A stretch of 64,000 nucleotides of DNA from an uncultured Lachnospiraceae bacterium. Lineage in GTDB: Bacteria > Bacillota > Clostridia > Lachnospirales > Lachnospiraceae. Each line of letters begins with the position of its first letter. Positions within the stretch are counted from its first letter, which is position 1. Below are positions 26,573-34,092 of the stretch, in pieces. The position numbers and the translations under genes are program-made. The stretch spans positions 1 to 64,000 of the forward strand of contig CAKSBC010000011.1 in assembly GCA_934438085.1 (NCBI GenBank). Reading direction: 5' to 3'. The notes under the pieces are model-generated. The model had not been told where the DNA came from, made no database searches, and saw only the letters and a list, made by a program, of their open reading frames with translations.

Positions 26573-28153
26573 TTACTGTGCTACATCCGTAGGCGGTGCC
26601 TCAACTCCTGTAGAAGCCTCTGCCTGAGCCTGCGCAGCTGCAGCGGCATCATCCTGCTGCTTTGCAACTATAACAGGGTCTGTAGGGTCATAATTCTGAT
26701 CGAACGGTATACCCTGCTGTATTGCAGGTCTGTCGAACGGACCTGTTGACCACTCATCATTATAGATAGTTATCTCGGTTCCGACTCCGCAGTTTGTATA
26801 TACCCAGGCAGCATCACCTGAAGTCATTCTTACACATCCGTCAGACTGATTCTTGCCAAGATAATTATATGTTGCAGCTACAAGGTTATGTGATGTAGGC
26901 TGCGGCTGATAAATTATTGAATGAAGAATGAAGCCGTTCTTAAATCTGAGCAGGAACTGACAGTAAATGTCATCGTGCATGAACTTCCATCTGTACTTCT
27001 CGTATGTCTTGAAGGTTCCGACAGGTGTAGCAGGTCCTATAGTATTAAGAATGACCTTGACCGGCATGATATATCCGTTATTGCCGTCCTTTGCATATAC
27101 GGTCATGGTCTTCATTGCCTTATTGACCTTTATAATATAATTTTTCTGCAGTCCTATGATAGGCTCAAGGTCTGTGACAACTCTGCCCTGTCCGTCAAAA
27201 TAATACTTATAGCCATCGATATACTGCCAGCCGGTAACAGCATTGCTGTCCTTGAAATAATACTTGTTGTTGGCTGTGTCATAGCCCCATCCTGTGTAAG
27301 GCTGACCGTTCCACGTTGAATAATGGTATGCTCCGTCAGAGCCTGCGTAAACGCCCTCGTCATTCTGAGCTGCGAAAGGCTTAGCAGTTGACTGATTGAG
27401 AGGCTGTCCCTTCGGCCAAAGCGCTACCTGTACTTGCTGAACATATTTGCCCGTACCTATAGTTCCGGCTGACTGACCGTCATGTGCCCAGTCGAGCACA
27501 CTGCCGTCATTAAGCACGGCTCTGTAATAAATATCATAGAGATTTCTGGTATGCCCGTTTCCTCTGATCTGTAAAGCAGTTACCTTTGCACCGTCTCCCG
27601 CATAAGGAGTGATCATCTCATTCATAGCCCACTTTGACCATCCGTGAGCGTCAGTATATACGCGGTAATAAACATCTCCGATGCTGTTCTCAAGTCTCAT
27701 CTTAAGTCCCGAGATGCCCTCTTCCGGAGAGTTAAATGCACCCATATTTGATGTAAAGCCGTCTGTAAGTGTGCCTGAAGGTTTCAGAAGCTGAACATGC
27801 AAAAACGGCGCGCTCTGCATAATAGGATCAACTGTGACCATGCTCGCACAGGTATTAAGATCCGTATTTGCTGTAGTATAGCCTGATATAGGAGCCTGAG
27901 GCTTAGCGCCATTATTTCCTGACGGCATGATAACATTCTGACTGCCGGTATTTGACGGCTGTCCGCCGCCTATAGTCACATAGCCACCGTTATCAGCAGA
28001 CTGCTCCTTAGTTTCTGTAACTATTACTGCCTGACCGTCATCTGTTTTGCCGTTGATGCCCGGTGCATATATAATGCCGGCAAAAGCAGTCATGCTTATT
28101 ACCGAAGAAAGCACTGCGGAAACCGCTGCTGCCTTCATTATTTTTCTCTTCAT
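26573..28153 (-). CDS. L,D-transpeptidase (YkuD) with wall-binding repeats
   Basis: A secreted 526-residue enzyme that would make 3-3 cross-links in peptidoglycan or attach proteins to it. From the N-terminus: signal peptide ending MTAFAGI (about 25), linker, a beta-rich region of two similar YRVYTDAHGWSKW-type segments, then glucan/choline-binding repeats (YYFKDSNAVTGWQYIDGYKYYFD pattern), then a YkuD domain with His in FILHSIIYQ and the active-site Cys in SDGCVRM. The tail is Ala/Gln-rich. The start is ATG 28151-28153 with AGAGGT 6 nt upstream; an earlier Met would precede the ribosome site. It is related in architecture to the repeat carboxypeptidase at 2.7 kb. Confidence 0.92.
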   Translation of the reverse strand: MKRKIMKAAAVSAVLSSVISMTAFAGIIYAPGINGKTDDGQAVIVTETKEQSADNGGYVTIGGGQPSNTGSQNVIMPSGNNGAKPQAPISGYTTANTDLNTCASMVTVDPIMQSAPFLHVQLLKPSGTLTDGFTSNMGAFNSPEEGISGLKMRLENSIGDVYYRVYTDAHGWSKWAMNEMITPYAGDGAKVTALQIRGNGHTRNLYDIYYRAVLNDGSVLDWAHDGQSAGTIGTGKYVQQVQVALWPKGQPLNQSTAKPFAAQNDEGVYAGSDGAYHYSTWNGQPYTGWGYDTANNKYYFKDSNAVTGWQYIDGYKYYFDGQGRVVTDLEPIIGLQKNYIIKVNKAMKTMTVYAKDGNNGYIMPVKVILNTIGPATPVGTFKTYEKYRWKFMHDDIYCQFLLRFKNGFILHSIIYQPQPTSHNLVAATYNYLGKNQSDGCVRMTSGDAAWVYTNCGVGTEITIYNDEWSTGPFDRPAIQQGIPFDQNYDPTDPVIVAKQQDDAAAAAQAQAEASTGVEAPPTDVAQ

Positions 28154-28233
28154 AAAAATACCTCTTTGCAAAATGGTAGTCCGAGGCATAATGCCCTTTA
28201 AAGCCTCTCGACCGCGTTAAGTTTAGCACAGTT

Positions 28234-28262
28234 AATGTATGGATTCCATACTTTGTTGTAAA
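28234..28262 (-). promoter_or_regulatory. Promoter of the L,D-transpeptidase with overlapping palindrome
   Basis: Minus-strand -35 TTTACA (28257-28262), 17-nt spacer, -10 TACATT (28234-28239). The spacer and -10 overlap a perfect 15-bp palindrome, GTATGGATTCCATAC (28237-28251), a likely operator. Both promoter boxes deviate from consensus. Confidence 0.5.
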
Positions 28263-28288
28263 AGTAATTTTTATGTAAGGAAACCCTC

Positions 28289-29326
28289 TTAATGCTTAAT
28301 CAGCCCGTAAGCTTTCCTCAGAAGCTCATAGATAAAAGGAGCTTTTGCCTTAAGATACTGAAGCTTCGCCTCAGCCTTCGGAAGCTCATCGACAAACTGC
28401 CTGTTTTCCTTTTTAAGCACGACCTTGGCATTGCCCTCTTTAAGATCTATGTGAAAACGCTGTCTCATAAGTGCTGTATTGACTGCTTCATGCCATTTTC
28501 CGTTTGTCTCTAAGTCAAATGCCTCATAAAGAGTCTTCATGGCGGCATAATGCTTCTCCCATCTATCGATAAATGCAGCCCTTTTAGATGCATCATCCAT
28601 GGTTTCGCCCCATGAGCCTGAGCCTCCCGTTCGATACGCACTCATTTCCTCATCTATATAGTAAATGCCTCCGTTTTCTGCCATAAACAGCTGGAGCGGT
28701 ATATCTCCTACAGGGCAGTCATAGTACCACTTCGGAAGACGCTTTGCATACTCTGTCCGAAACAGCATAGACGCAGTAGGAACATTGGTCTTTTTGGAAA
28801 TAAACTCTTCCCTTGTGAGCTCTCTGCTTTTTTCAAACGGTCTGATACTGTTTTCAGATCTGAAGGCCCCGTCCTCAGAAACTATTGCAGCAGCATGTGT
28901 GCAAAGTGAATATTCAGGATGAGCCTCCATGATGTCCACCTGCTTTTGGAGCTTCAAAGCATCCGTCCAGTAATCATCTCCCTCACACATAGCTATATAT
29001 TTTCCTCGTGCCCTCGGAAAATTAAATACTCCGCTTATATTGCTGATGCCCTGCGAATACTGATTTTTTTCCTCATACATAGGTCTGATAATATCAGGAT
29101 ATTTTTCGGCATACTCCCTGATAATATCTATGGTATCATCTGTGGATGCATCGTCGTGAATGAGTATCTCGAACGGAAAATCAGTCTTTTGTGATAAAAA
29201 GCTGTTTAACGCTTGTCGAAGGTATCTTCCGTGATTAAAAGTAATACAAGACACAGAAACCATGCAGCTATGTACAGCCCCGCCGCATACTTCTCCATAT
29301 ATTTTTCCGTTTTCTTCATGACTCAT
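28289..29326 (-). CDS. GT2 glycosyltransferase
   Basis: A 345-residue family 2 enzyme. The donor site is VSCITFNHGRYL and the sugar-nucleotide motif ILIHDDASTDDT; the acidic metal site is CEGDDYW, with the typical LQKQVDIMEAHPEY helix after it. This pattern is common in enzymes that decorate capsule or teichoic polymers in clostridia. The C-terminal 80 residues are helical and basic, possibly membrane-associated. ATG at 29324-29326 has TGAGGT 4-5 nt upstream and is preferred over the earlier Met. It lies between the L,D-transpeptidase and a DUF3298 lipoprotein. Confidence 0.87.
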   Translation of the reverse strand: MSHEENGKIYGEVCGGAVHSCMVSVSCITFNHGRYLRQALNSFLSQKTDFPFEILIHDDASTDDTIDIIREYAEKYPDIIRPMYEEKNQYSQGISNISGVFNFPRARGKYIAMCEGDDYWTDALKLQKQVDIMEAHPEYSLCTHAAAIVSEDGAFRSENSIRPFEKSRELTREEFISKKTNVPTASMLFRTEYAKRLPKWYYDCPVGDIPLQLFMAENGGIYYIDEEMSAYRTGGSGSWGETMDDASKRAAFIDRWEKHYAAMKTLYEAFDLETNGKWHEAVNTALMRQRFHIDLKEGNAKVVLKKENRQFVDELPKAEAKLQYLKAKAPFIYELLRKAYGLIKH

Positions 29327-29349
29327 ATTTACCTCAAAATGCCTCAAAT

Positions 29350-29388
29350 CCGACAGATATCTGTCATTTTAATACAGACACCTGCCGG
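29350..29388 (-). terminator. Terminator-like hairpin between lipoprotein and glycosyltransferase
   Basis: A 15-bp stem in minus-strand RNA with three G-U pairs (29350-29364 with 29374-29388) and a 9-nt loop. The following U tract is weak (ATTTGAGG), so it could instead be a leader hairpin of the glycosyltransferase mRNA. Confidence 0.5.
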
Positions 29389-29484
29389 ACAGCTTAAATG
29401 CTATAAATTTAGTTTTTATAATAATTTATATTCACATAATACATATGGAATTTGCTTATATCTTAGATATTTATAAGCTATTTA

Positions 29485-30405
29485 TCATTCCTCTACGAAA
29501 TAATTCAGACTCAAAAGACCGGAAGAAACAGGGATCTCCACGCTTATCTGACCTGCTGCATAAGGTGCTATATCATATCTGTTGAAAATGATATGAAGCT
29601 CATCTTCTGTCATGAACCACTGTATCTTGGCTTCCTCTGTATAGCTATCCTCCGCATCGGTATCGTTGGCATCAGCCTTAGTTCCGTTAAAAAGCTTATC
29701 TACCGTTTCCTTATAATCATCAAAGAGAAATGAATCTGTCTTTGAGTTCTGTCTTTCAAGGTCATCCAGCACATACTGATAAACCTTATCATAGTCGGTC
29801 ACAACATCCTTAAGTGTGAGCTCCTTGCCGGTATCGGTATCAAAATTATAGCCAACTACATAAGCATTCGGATGAGCTCCTCCCAAATATGAGTCGCTTG
29901 TCCTTGTGTAGCTGAAAACATCATCGTCACAACGGCTCAAAACCACGAGATTATTTAAATACCAGTCCTGCACGGCGCCGGATGCATTTTCAAAATCCTT
30001 TATAAATGCCTCGCCCTGCTCCCATTCAGCATCATAAGCCTCCTCAGCCTTGGCATCGGATGCGCTAAGAGACTTTTTAAGTCTGTCATAGCCGTCATCA
30101 ACTATGCTTATTCCCTCAAATGAGCCGTTGATCGTAGTTCCGGAGCCGGATTCATTGATAGTACTTCTGTCATCCGCACTTATCATAACATGAAGTCCGT
30201 CCTGAGAAGTCTGCTGTACAGTATTTTCCTCATCAGTACTTGTTTCATCCTGCTCTTTGGTTTCTGTATCAGTTTCTTTCGCTGAAGCTTCGGTCTGCTG
30301 ATCTGCGGCATTTGATCCGCTATTTCCGGTATTACCGTTTCCGCAGGCTGCAGCAAAAACCGTTGTGCCCAAAACAGCTGCCGCAATTAAAATAGCTCTT
30401 TTCAT
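29485..30405 (-). CDS. DUF3298 (DUF4163) lipoprotein
   Basis: A 306-residue predicted lipoprotein with lipobox AAAC after an Ala-rich signal (Cys about 21), an acidic Thr/Glu-rich linker (about 25-70), and a C-terminal DUF4163/DUF3298 pair (about 75-306). Family features seen are SDSYLGGAHPNAYVVGYNFD, LTLKDVVTDYDKVY and the ending FNRYDIAPYAAG. Relatives such as RsiV of Bacillus use this domain in anti-sigma factors to bind lysozyme. No sigma factor gene is adjacent here, so that role is not supported. ATG at 30403-30405 has GGAGGA 7 nt upstream. Confidence 0.88.
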   Translation of the reverse strand: MKRAILIAAAVLGTTVFAAACGNGNTGNSGSNAADQQTEASAKETDTETKEQDETSTDEENTVQQTSQDGLHVMISADDRSTINESGSGTTINGSFEGISIVDDGYDRLKKSLSASDAKAEEAYDAEWEQGEAFIKDFENASGAVQDWYLNNLVVLSRCDDDVFSYTRTSDSYLGGAHPNAYVVGYNFDTDTGKELTLKDVVTDYDKVYQYVLDDLERQNSKTDSFLFDDYKETVDKLFNGTKADANDTDAEDSYTEEAKIQWFMTEDELHIIFNRYDIAPYAAGQISVEIPVSSGLLSLNYFVEE

Positions 30406-30501
30406 AATATATTCCTCCGCATTCATGTATTTCTATTAAATATCATACATGATAGCAGTTTCATTTGTCAGTTGCTTGAACAATATATTAAGTTTTACAT
30501 A

Positions 30502-31578
30502 TCAATTATTCATTTTTGAAAGCTTCGCTGCCTGATCTGCAGTTATAAGCGCATTTATAAGCTCATCGAGATCACCGTTAATTATCTGATCGATTTTATA
30601 GAGCGTAAGCTTTATTCTGTGATCCGTAACTCTGCTCTGCGGGAAATTATATGTCCTGATCTTCTCCGAACGATCTCCTGTTCCTATCTGTGAACGTCTT
30701 AAGTCAGCCTCTTCATTCTGCTTTCTCTCAAGCTCCATCTCATAAAGCCTTGAACGAAGGATGCGCATTGCCTTTTCCTTATTCTGAAGCTGTGATTTTT
30801 CTTCCTGCATGTGAATGACTATTCCGGAAGGAAAATGTGTAAGTCTGACAGCTGAATCCGTAGTATTTACGCACTGTCCGCCGTTGCCGGATGCTCTGAA
30901 AACATCCCACTTTATGTCATTAGGATCTATCTTGACATCAACCTCATCCGCCTCAGGCATAACAGCTACCGTAGCAGTAGAGGTATGAATGCGTCCTCCG
31001 GACTCAGTCTCAGGAACTCGCTGGACTCTGTGAACTCCTGACTCATATTTAAGCTTGGAATAGGCTCCCTTTCCGGTGACCATAAAGGTCACTTCCTTAA
31101 AGCCTCCGAGCCCGTTTTCATTAAAGGACTGGATCTCGGTCTTCCATCCCATATGCATGGCATAATTCGTATACATACGGTAAAGATCATAGGCAAAAAG
31201 CGCTGACTCATCTCCGCCTACTCCCGCTCTTATCTCTATGAAAATGTTTTTGTCGTCATTAGGATCCTTAGGAAGCAGAAGTATCTGCAGCTCATCCTCG
31301 GTCTCAGCCTTGATGCGCCTTGCCTCAGAAAGCTCTGATTTAAGCATTTCTCTCATGTCGGGATCATTTTCATGCTCGAGCATATCGAGCGCATCTGTCT
31401 CATCCGACACAGCCCTCTCGTGCTTATTATACACGTCGACTATCGGTGAGAGTTCAGCCTGCTCCTTTAAAAGCTTCTGAAAACGCGCTGCATCCTCTGT
31501 GACTCCGGGCTCCTGCAAAAGTCCCATGAGCTCCTCATAATGCTTAACTATATCATTTAATCTTTCAATGCCGAGCAT
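30502..31578 (-). CDS. prfA: Peptide chain release factor 1
   Basis: RF1 reads UAA and UAG stop codons and triggers hydrolysis of peptidyl-tRNA. The GGQ loop is present in ASGNGGQCVNTTDSAVRL (about 230), with the family segments GVHRVQRVPETESGGRIHTS and SQLQNKEKAM. The Gln in GGQ is methylated by PrmC, encoded just upstream. The start is ATG at 31576-31578, sharing the A of TGATG with the prmC stop, an extreme coupling. The GAGGAG ribosome site is inside prmC. The length is normal. Confidence 0.98.
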   Translation of the reverse strand: MLGIERLNDIVKHYEELMGLLQEPGVTEDAARFQKLLKEQAELSPIVDVYNKHERAVSDETDALDMLEHENDPDMREMLKSELSEARRIKAETEDELQILLLPKDPNDDKNIFIEIRAGVGGDESALFAYDLYRMYTNYAMHMGWKTEIQSFNENGLGGFKEVTFMVTGKGAYSKLKYESGVHRVQRVPETESGGRIHTSTATVAVMPEADEVDVKIDPNDIKWDVFRASGNGGQCVNTTDSAVRLTHFPSGIVIHMQEEKSQLQNKEKAMRILRSRLYEMELERKQNEEADLRRSQIGTGDRSEKIRTYNFPQSRVTDHRIKLTLYKIDQIINGDLDELINALITADQAAKLSKMNN

Positions 31579-32483
31579 CAAAAACTCCTCTTTCCGTAAA
31601 CGACTCTGTCCAGTCCTGCAAGATCCTTAACTGTGCTGATGTCCGTAAAGCCTGCATCTTCCATCAGCTCAGATACTGCCTTTGCCTGATCAAAGCCTAT
31701 CTCAAAATAAAGCCTGCCTCCGCTTTTAAGCACCTCTTTGCTGCCTTTTAAGGCGCAGGCTTCAATTATCCTTTTATAAAAATCAAGTCCGTCTGTACCG
31801 CCGTCAAGTGCCTTCAGCGGATCATGCTCCCTTACCTCAGGCTCAAGCTTTGCTATCTCAGCTGTCTCAATATACGGCGGATTTGAAACTATAATATCAA
31901 AGCTCTCAGATACATTTTCAAAAAGATCGCTTGTGATAAGTCTGATATCCGCTTTATTGATAGAAGCATTTCTAAGTGCAACATTCAAAGCTTCCTTATC
32001 AATATCAGCCGCTGCAACGTCCTCGTATCCTCCTATAAGCTTAAGCGATATCGCTATGCAGCCGGAGCCGGTGCACATATCAAGCACCTTATCTGAGCTT
32101 ATTTTTTCATTTGCAAGTACAGTCTCACAGAGCAGCTCCGTATCCTGTCTCGGGATAAGCACATGGCTGTTGACCTTGAAATCATATCCCATAAAGCCGA
32201 CATGCCCCAGGATATGCTGAAGTGGAACTCTTCTTGAACGCATATTTATGCTCGTTTCAAAGGTAAGCTTTGCGCCGCAGTCCCCGGGACATTCTGTTAT
32301 ATCTGAAGGCTCGCTTCCTCCCGATGCTCCCGGGCAAAGAGTCCTGTCCAGATTCATCAAAAACTCAGCCGTATCCATGCCATAGGCCTGCTTCAAAAGC
32401 TCTCTGGCATCATATTCAGCATTATCAATGCCTGCTGCTTCAAGCTTTGCGATTCCTTCCTTAAGGATATCTCTGACCTTCAT
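31578..32483 (-). CDS. prmC: Release-factor glutamine methyltransferase
   Basis: PrmC uses SAM to methylate the Gln of the GGQ loop in RF1 and RF2. The SAM site is VLDMCTGSGCIAISL (about 155), and the catalytic NPPY is in IVSNPPYIE (about 205). An N-terminal helical bundle binds the release factor. It carries a small insertion (about 50-75) containing PGASGGSEPSD and CPGDCGAK, which is not typical; it may be a low-complexity loop. AGAGGAG precedes the ATG. It is cotranscribed with prfA. Confidence 0.96.
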   Translation of the reverse strand: MKVRDILKEGIAKLEAAGIDNAEYDARELLKQAYGMDTAEFLMNLDRTLCPGASGGSEPSDITECPGDCGAKLTFETSINMRSRRVPLQHILGHVGFMGYDFKVNSHVLIPRQDTELLCETVLANEKISSDKVLDMCTGSGCIAISLKLIGGYEDVAAADIDKEALNVALRNASINKADIRLITSDLFENVSESFDIIVSNPPYIETAEIAKLEPEVREHDPLKALDGGTDGLDFYKRIIEACALKGSKEVLKSGGRLYFEIGFDQAKAVSELMEDAGFTDISTVKDLAGLDRVVYGKRSF

Positions 32484-32576
32484 TTATTCTCCTCTAAATC
32501 TATAGTCTTTGCACCAATGCCGTAAACCCGATTCATTAAAGCGTTGTATTTAAGATGAGAATGTTAAATCTCAGCT

Positions 32577-33566
32577 TTAAGCTTTTTTGCGCACTTTTGC
32601 TGCCTCAATAAGAGTCTTTCCTAACTCATCAGGACCGTTTGGAAATTCTTCCCTCTGATATTCCTTCCAGTCGAATACCGCCTCAACTGCAGCTATGGCA
32701 ACCTCTATCATACTGTCATCCGGCTCGTAGGTAGTAAGCTTCTGCATCATAAGACCCGGCTTTGAAAGGATATTGACTATAGGATTCTCACTTCTTCCTG
32801 CCAGTCTCAGAAATTCGTAGCTCACACCTGCTATAACAGGCATAAGAACTATCCTTGATAAAAGTCTCATAATAGGATCATGTACTCTTATGACCATGAA
32901 GAACACTATGCCTATAAGCATTACAATTATGATAAAGCTGGTTCCGCAGCGCTTGTGCTCCTTTGAGGATACAGCAACATTATCCACAGAAAGCGGAAGG
33001 CCGTGTTCGATGCAGTTAATGCACTTATGCTCCGCTCCGTGATACATAAAGGTGCGGTTGATGTCCTTGGTCTTTGACACAAGCTTAATGTATATAACAA
33101 AAATCGCAACTCTTATAACACCTTCAAAAAATGCCATAAGCGTGTCATTTGTAATAACGCGATTCAAAAGTCCTGCTAAAAATAAAGGGAGCCACAAAAA
33201 TATAACAAGTGCCAGAACAAAGGCTGCTGCCATCGAAATACCTATTATTATCTTGTCAAGCTTATCCCCGAAGGTCTTTTCAAGCCACATTTCAAACTTT
33301 GAAGGTTCACAGTCCTCGTCATCCTCAAAAAATGAAGCCGAATACATCAGAGTCCTCATACCAATGACCATGGACTCAACAAATGCAAATGAACCTCTTA
33401 TAAACGGCACTCTGGCAAGCTTAAAGCGTTCAGCATAAGGCTTAAATTCCTTGACATCTACGACAATTTCACCGTCAGGCTTTCTGACACCGACAGAGTA
33501 TTTATCTTTGTTCCTCATCATTATGCCTTCTATAACTGCCTGTCCGCCTATACCGCTGTATTTCAT
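32577..33566 (-). CDS. DUF1385 membrane protein
   Basis: A 329-residue protein of the DUF1385 (YqhQ) family. The N-terminal motif GGQAVIEGIMMRN is diagnostic. About four transmembrane helices (100-130, 140-160, 215-235, 245-260) enclose a cytosolic loop, and MYHGAEHKCINCIEHG is a conserved His/Cys-rich segment that may bind metal. Function unknown; it is commonly found beside rpmE and prmC/prfA in Firmicutes, as here. ATG at 33564-33566 has AAAGGA about 10 nt upstream. Confidence 0.92.
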   Translation of the reverse strand: MKYSGIGGQAVIEGIMMRNKDKYSVGVRKPDGEIVVDVKEFKPYAERFKLARVPFIRGSFAFVESMVIGMRTLMYSASFFEDDEDCEPSKFEMWLEKTFGDKLDKIIIGISMAAAFVLALVIFLWLPLFLAGLLNRVITNDTLMAFFEGVIRVAIFVIYIKLVSKTKDINRTFMYHGAEHKCINCIEHGLPLSVDNVAVSSKEHKRCGTSFIIIVMLIGIVFFMVIRVHDPIMRLLSRIVLMPVIAGVSYEFLRLAGRSENPIVNILSKPGLMMQKLTTYEPDDSMIEVAIAAVEAVFDWKEYQREEFPNGPDELGKTLIEAAKVRKKA

Positions 33567-33634
33567 GTAAATATATCCTTTCAAGCTCTTTTTATTTGCA
33601 AAGAACCATGATAAAAATCCATAAAATGAAAATA

Positions 33635-33655
33635 GACCGAGCTCAAAGCCCGGTC
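33635..33655 (-). terminator. Terminator after rpmE
   Basis: Stem GACCGAGC/GCCCGGTC with one mismatch and a 5-nt loop, followed on the minus strand by TATTTTCATTTTAT. It lies 18 nt past the rpmE stop. Confidence 0.75.
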
Positions 33656-33672
33656 CAAATCTTCATTACAAT

Positions 33673-33873
33673 TTAAGCACGTCCGTACTTCTTGTTGAAT
33701 GCCTCAACACGTCCGCGAGCCTTTGCAGACTTCTCCTTACCTGTGTAGAAAGGATGGCACTTTGAGCATACCTCGACTGTGATGCTCTCCTTTGTTGAGC
33801 CTGTTACGAATGTGTTACCGCAATGGCAAGTAACTGTTGCCTGATGATACTTTGGCTGAATTGCTTCCTGCAT
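33673..33873 (-). CDS. rpmE: 50S ribosomal protein L31
   Basis: A 66-residue L31 of the zinc-containing (C+) type. The zinc ligands are Cys16 and Cys18 (CHCG) with Cys36 and Cys39 (CSKCHPFYTG). It sits at the bridge between the ribosomal subunits. GAGGTG precedes the ATG by 7 nt. It has its own extended -10 promoter and terminator; an inverted repeat in the leader may be regulatory. Confidence 0.98.
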   Translation of the reverse strand: MQEAIQPKYHQATVTCHCGNTFVTGSTKESITVEVCSKCHPFYTGKEKSAKARGRVEAFNKKYGRA

Positions 33874-33932
33874 AATTTTTCACCTCACTATTTATTGGCG
33901 ATTACCGACCGCCGTCGTTAAAAAAGTAAAAC

Positions 33933-33949
33933 TGTCTGCCGGGCAGACA
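33933..33949 (-). promoter_or_regulatory. Inverted repeat in the rpmE leader
   Basis: A near-perfect 17-bp inverted repeat (TGTCTGCC, centre G, GGCAGACA) sits in the predicted rpmE 5' untranslated region, about 60 nt upstream of the start codon. In RNA it would form a compact hairpin. Autoregulatory L31 leaders are known as RNA families in Firmicutes, but I could not match this one. Confidence 0.45.
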
Positions 33950-33967
33950 TGCTCATTTAGCTTTGGT

Positions 33968-33976
33968 ATTATATCA
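33968..33976 (-). promoter_or_regulatory. Extended -10 promoter of rpmE
   Basis: Minus strand TGATATAAT with no obvious -35. The transcript would carry an approximately 87-nt leader containing the inverted repeat. Confidence 0.55.
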
Positions 33977-34017
33977 TATATAATCCATTAAAGCAAGCCA
34001 TTTAAGAGCGATCCTTA

Positions 34018-34077
34018 TGGAAGTTTGGCTCCTGCAAGGTGGAATTTAGTCTTACAAACCGGAATTAGCTTTTACAA
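34018..34077. repeat. Three degenerate tandem repeats of about 20 bp
   Basis: The second and third copies read GGAATTTAGTCTTACAA (34041-34057) and GGAATTAGCTTTTACAA (34061-34077); a weaker copy starts near 34018. They lie just past the ATPase stop. Tandem short repeats at element ends are a feature of some insertion sequences (for example IS21 family), so this may be a remnant. No transposase is present. Confidence 0.5.
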
Positions 34078-34092
34078 CTGACCCTTTGATTT

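Noticed and set aside
29485..30405. Anti-sigma factor role for the DUF3298 lipoprotein
   Set aside because: The domain occurs in RsiV, but there is no sigma factor gene nearby and the protein is a lipoprotein rather than a single-pass anti-sigma factor.
34018..34077. CRISPR or full insertion sequence for the tandem units
   Set aside because: Units are degenerate, about 20 bp, with no true spacers, and there is no transposase or cas gene.
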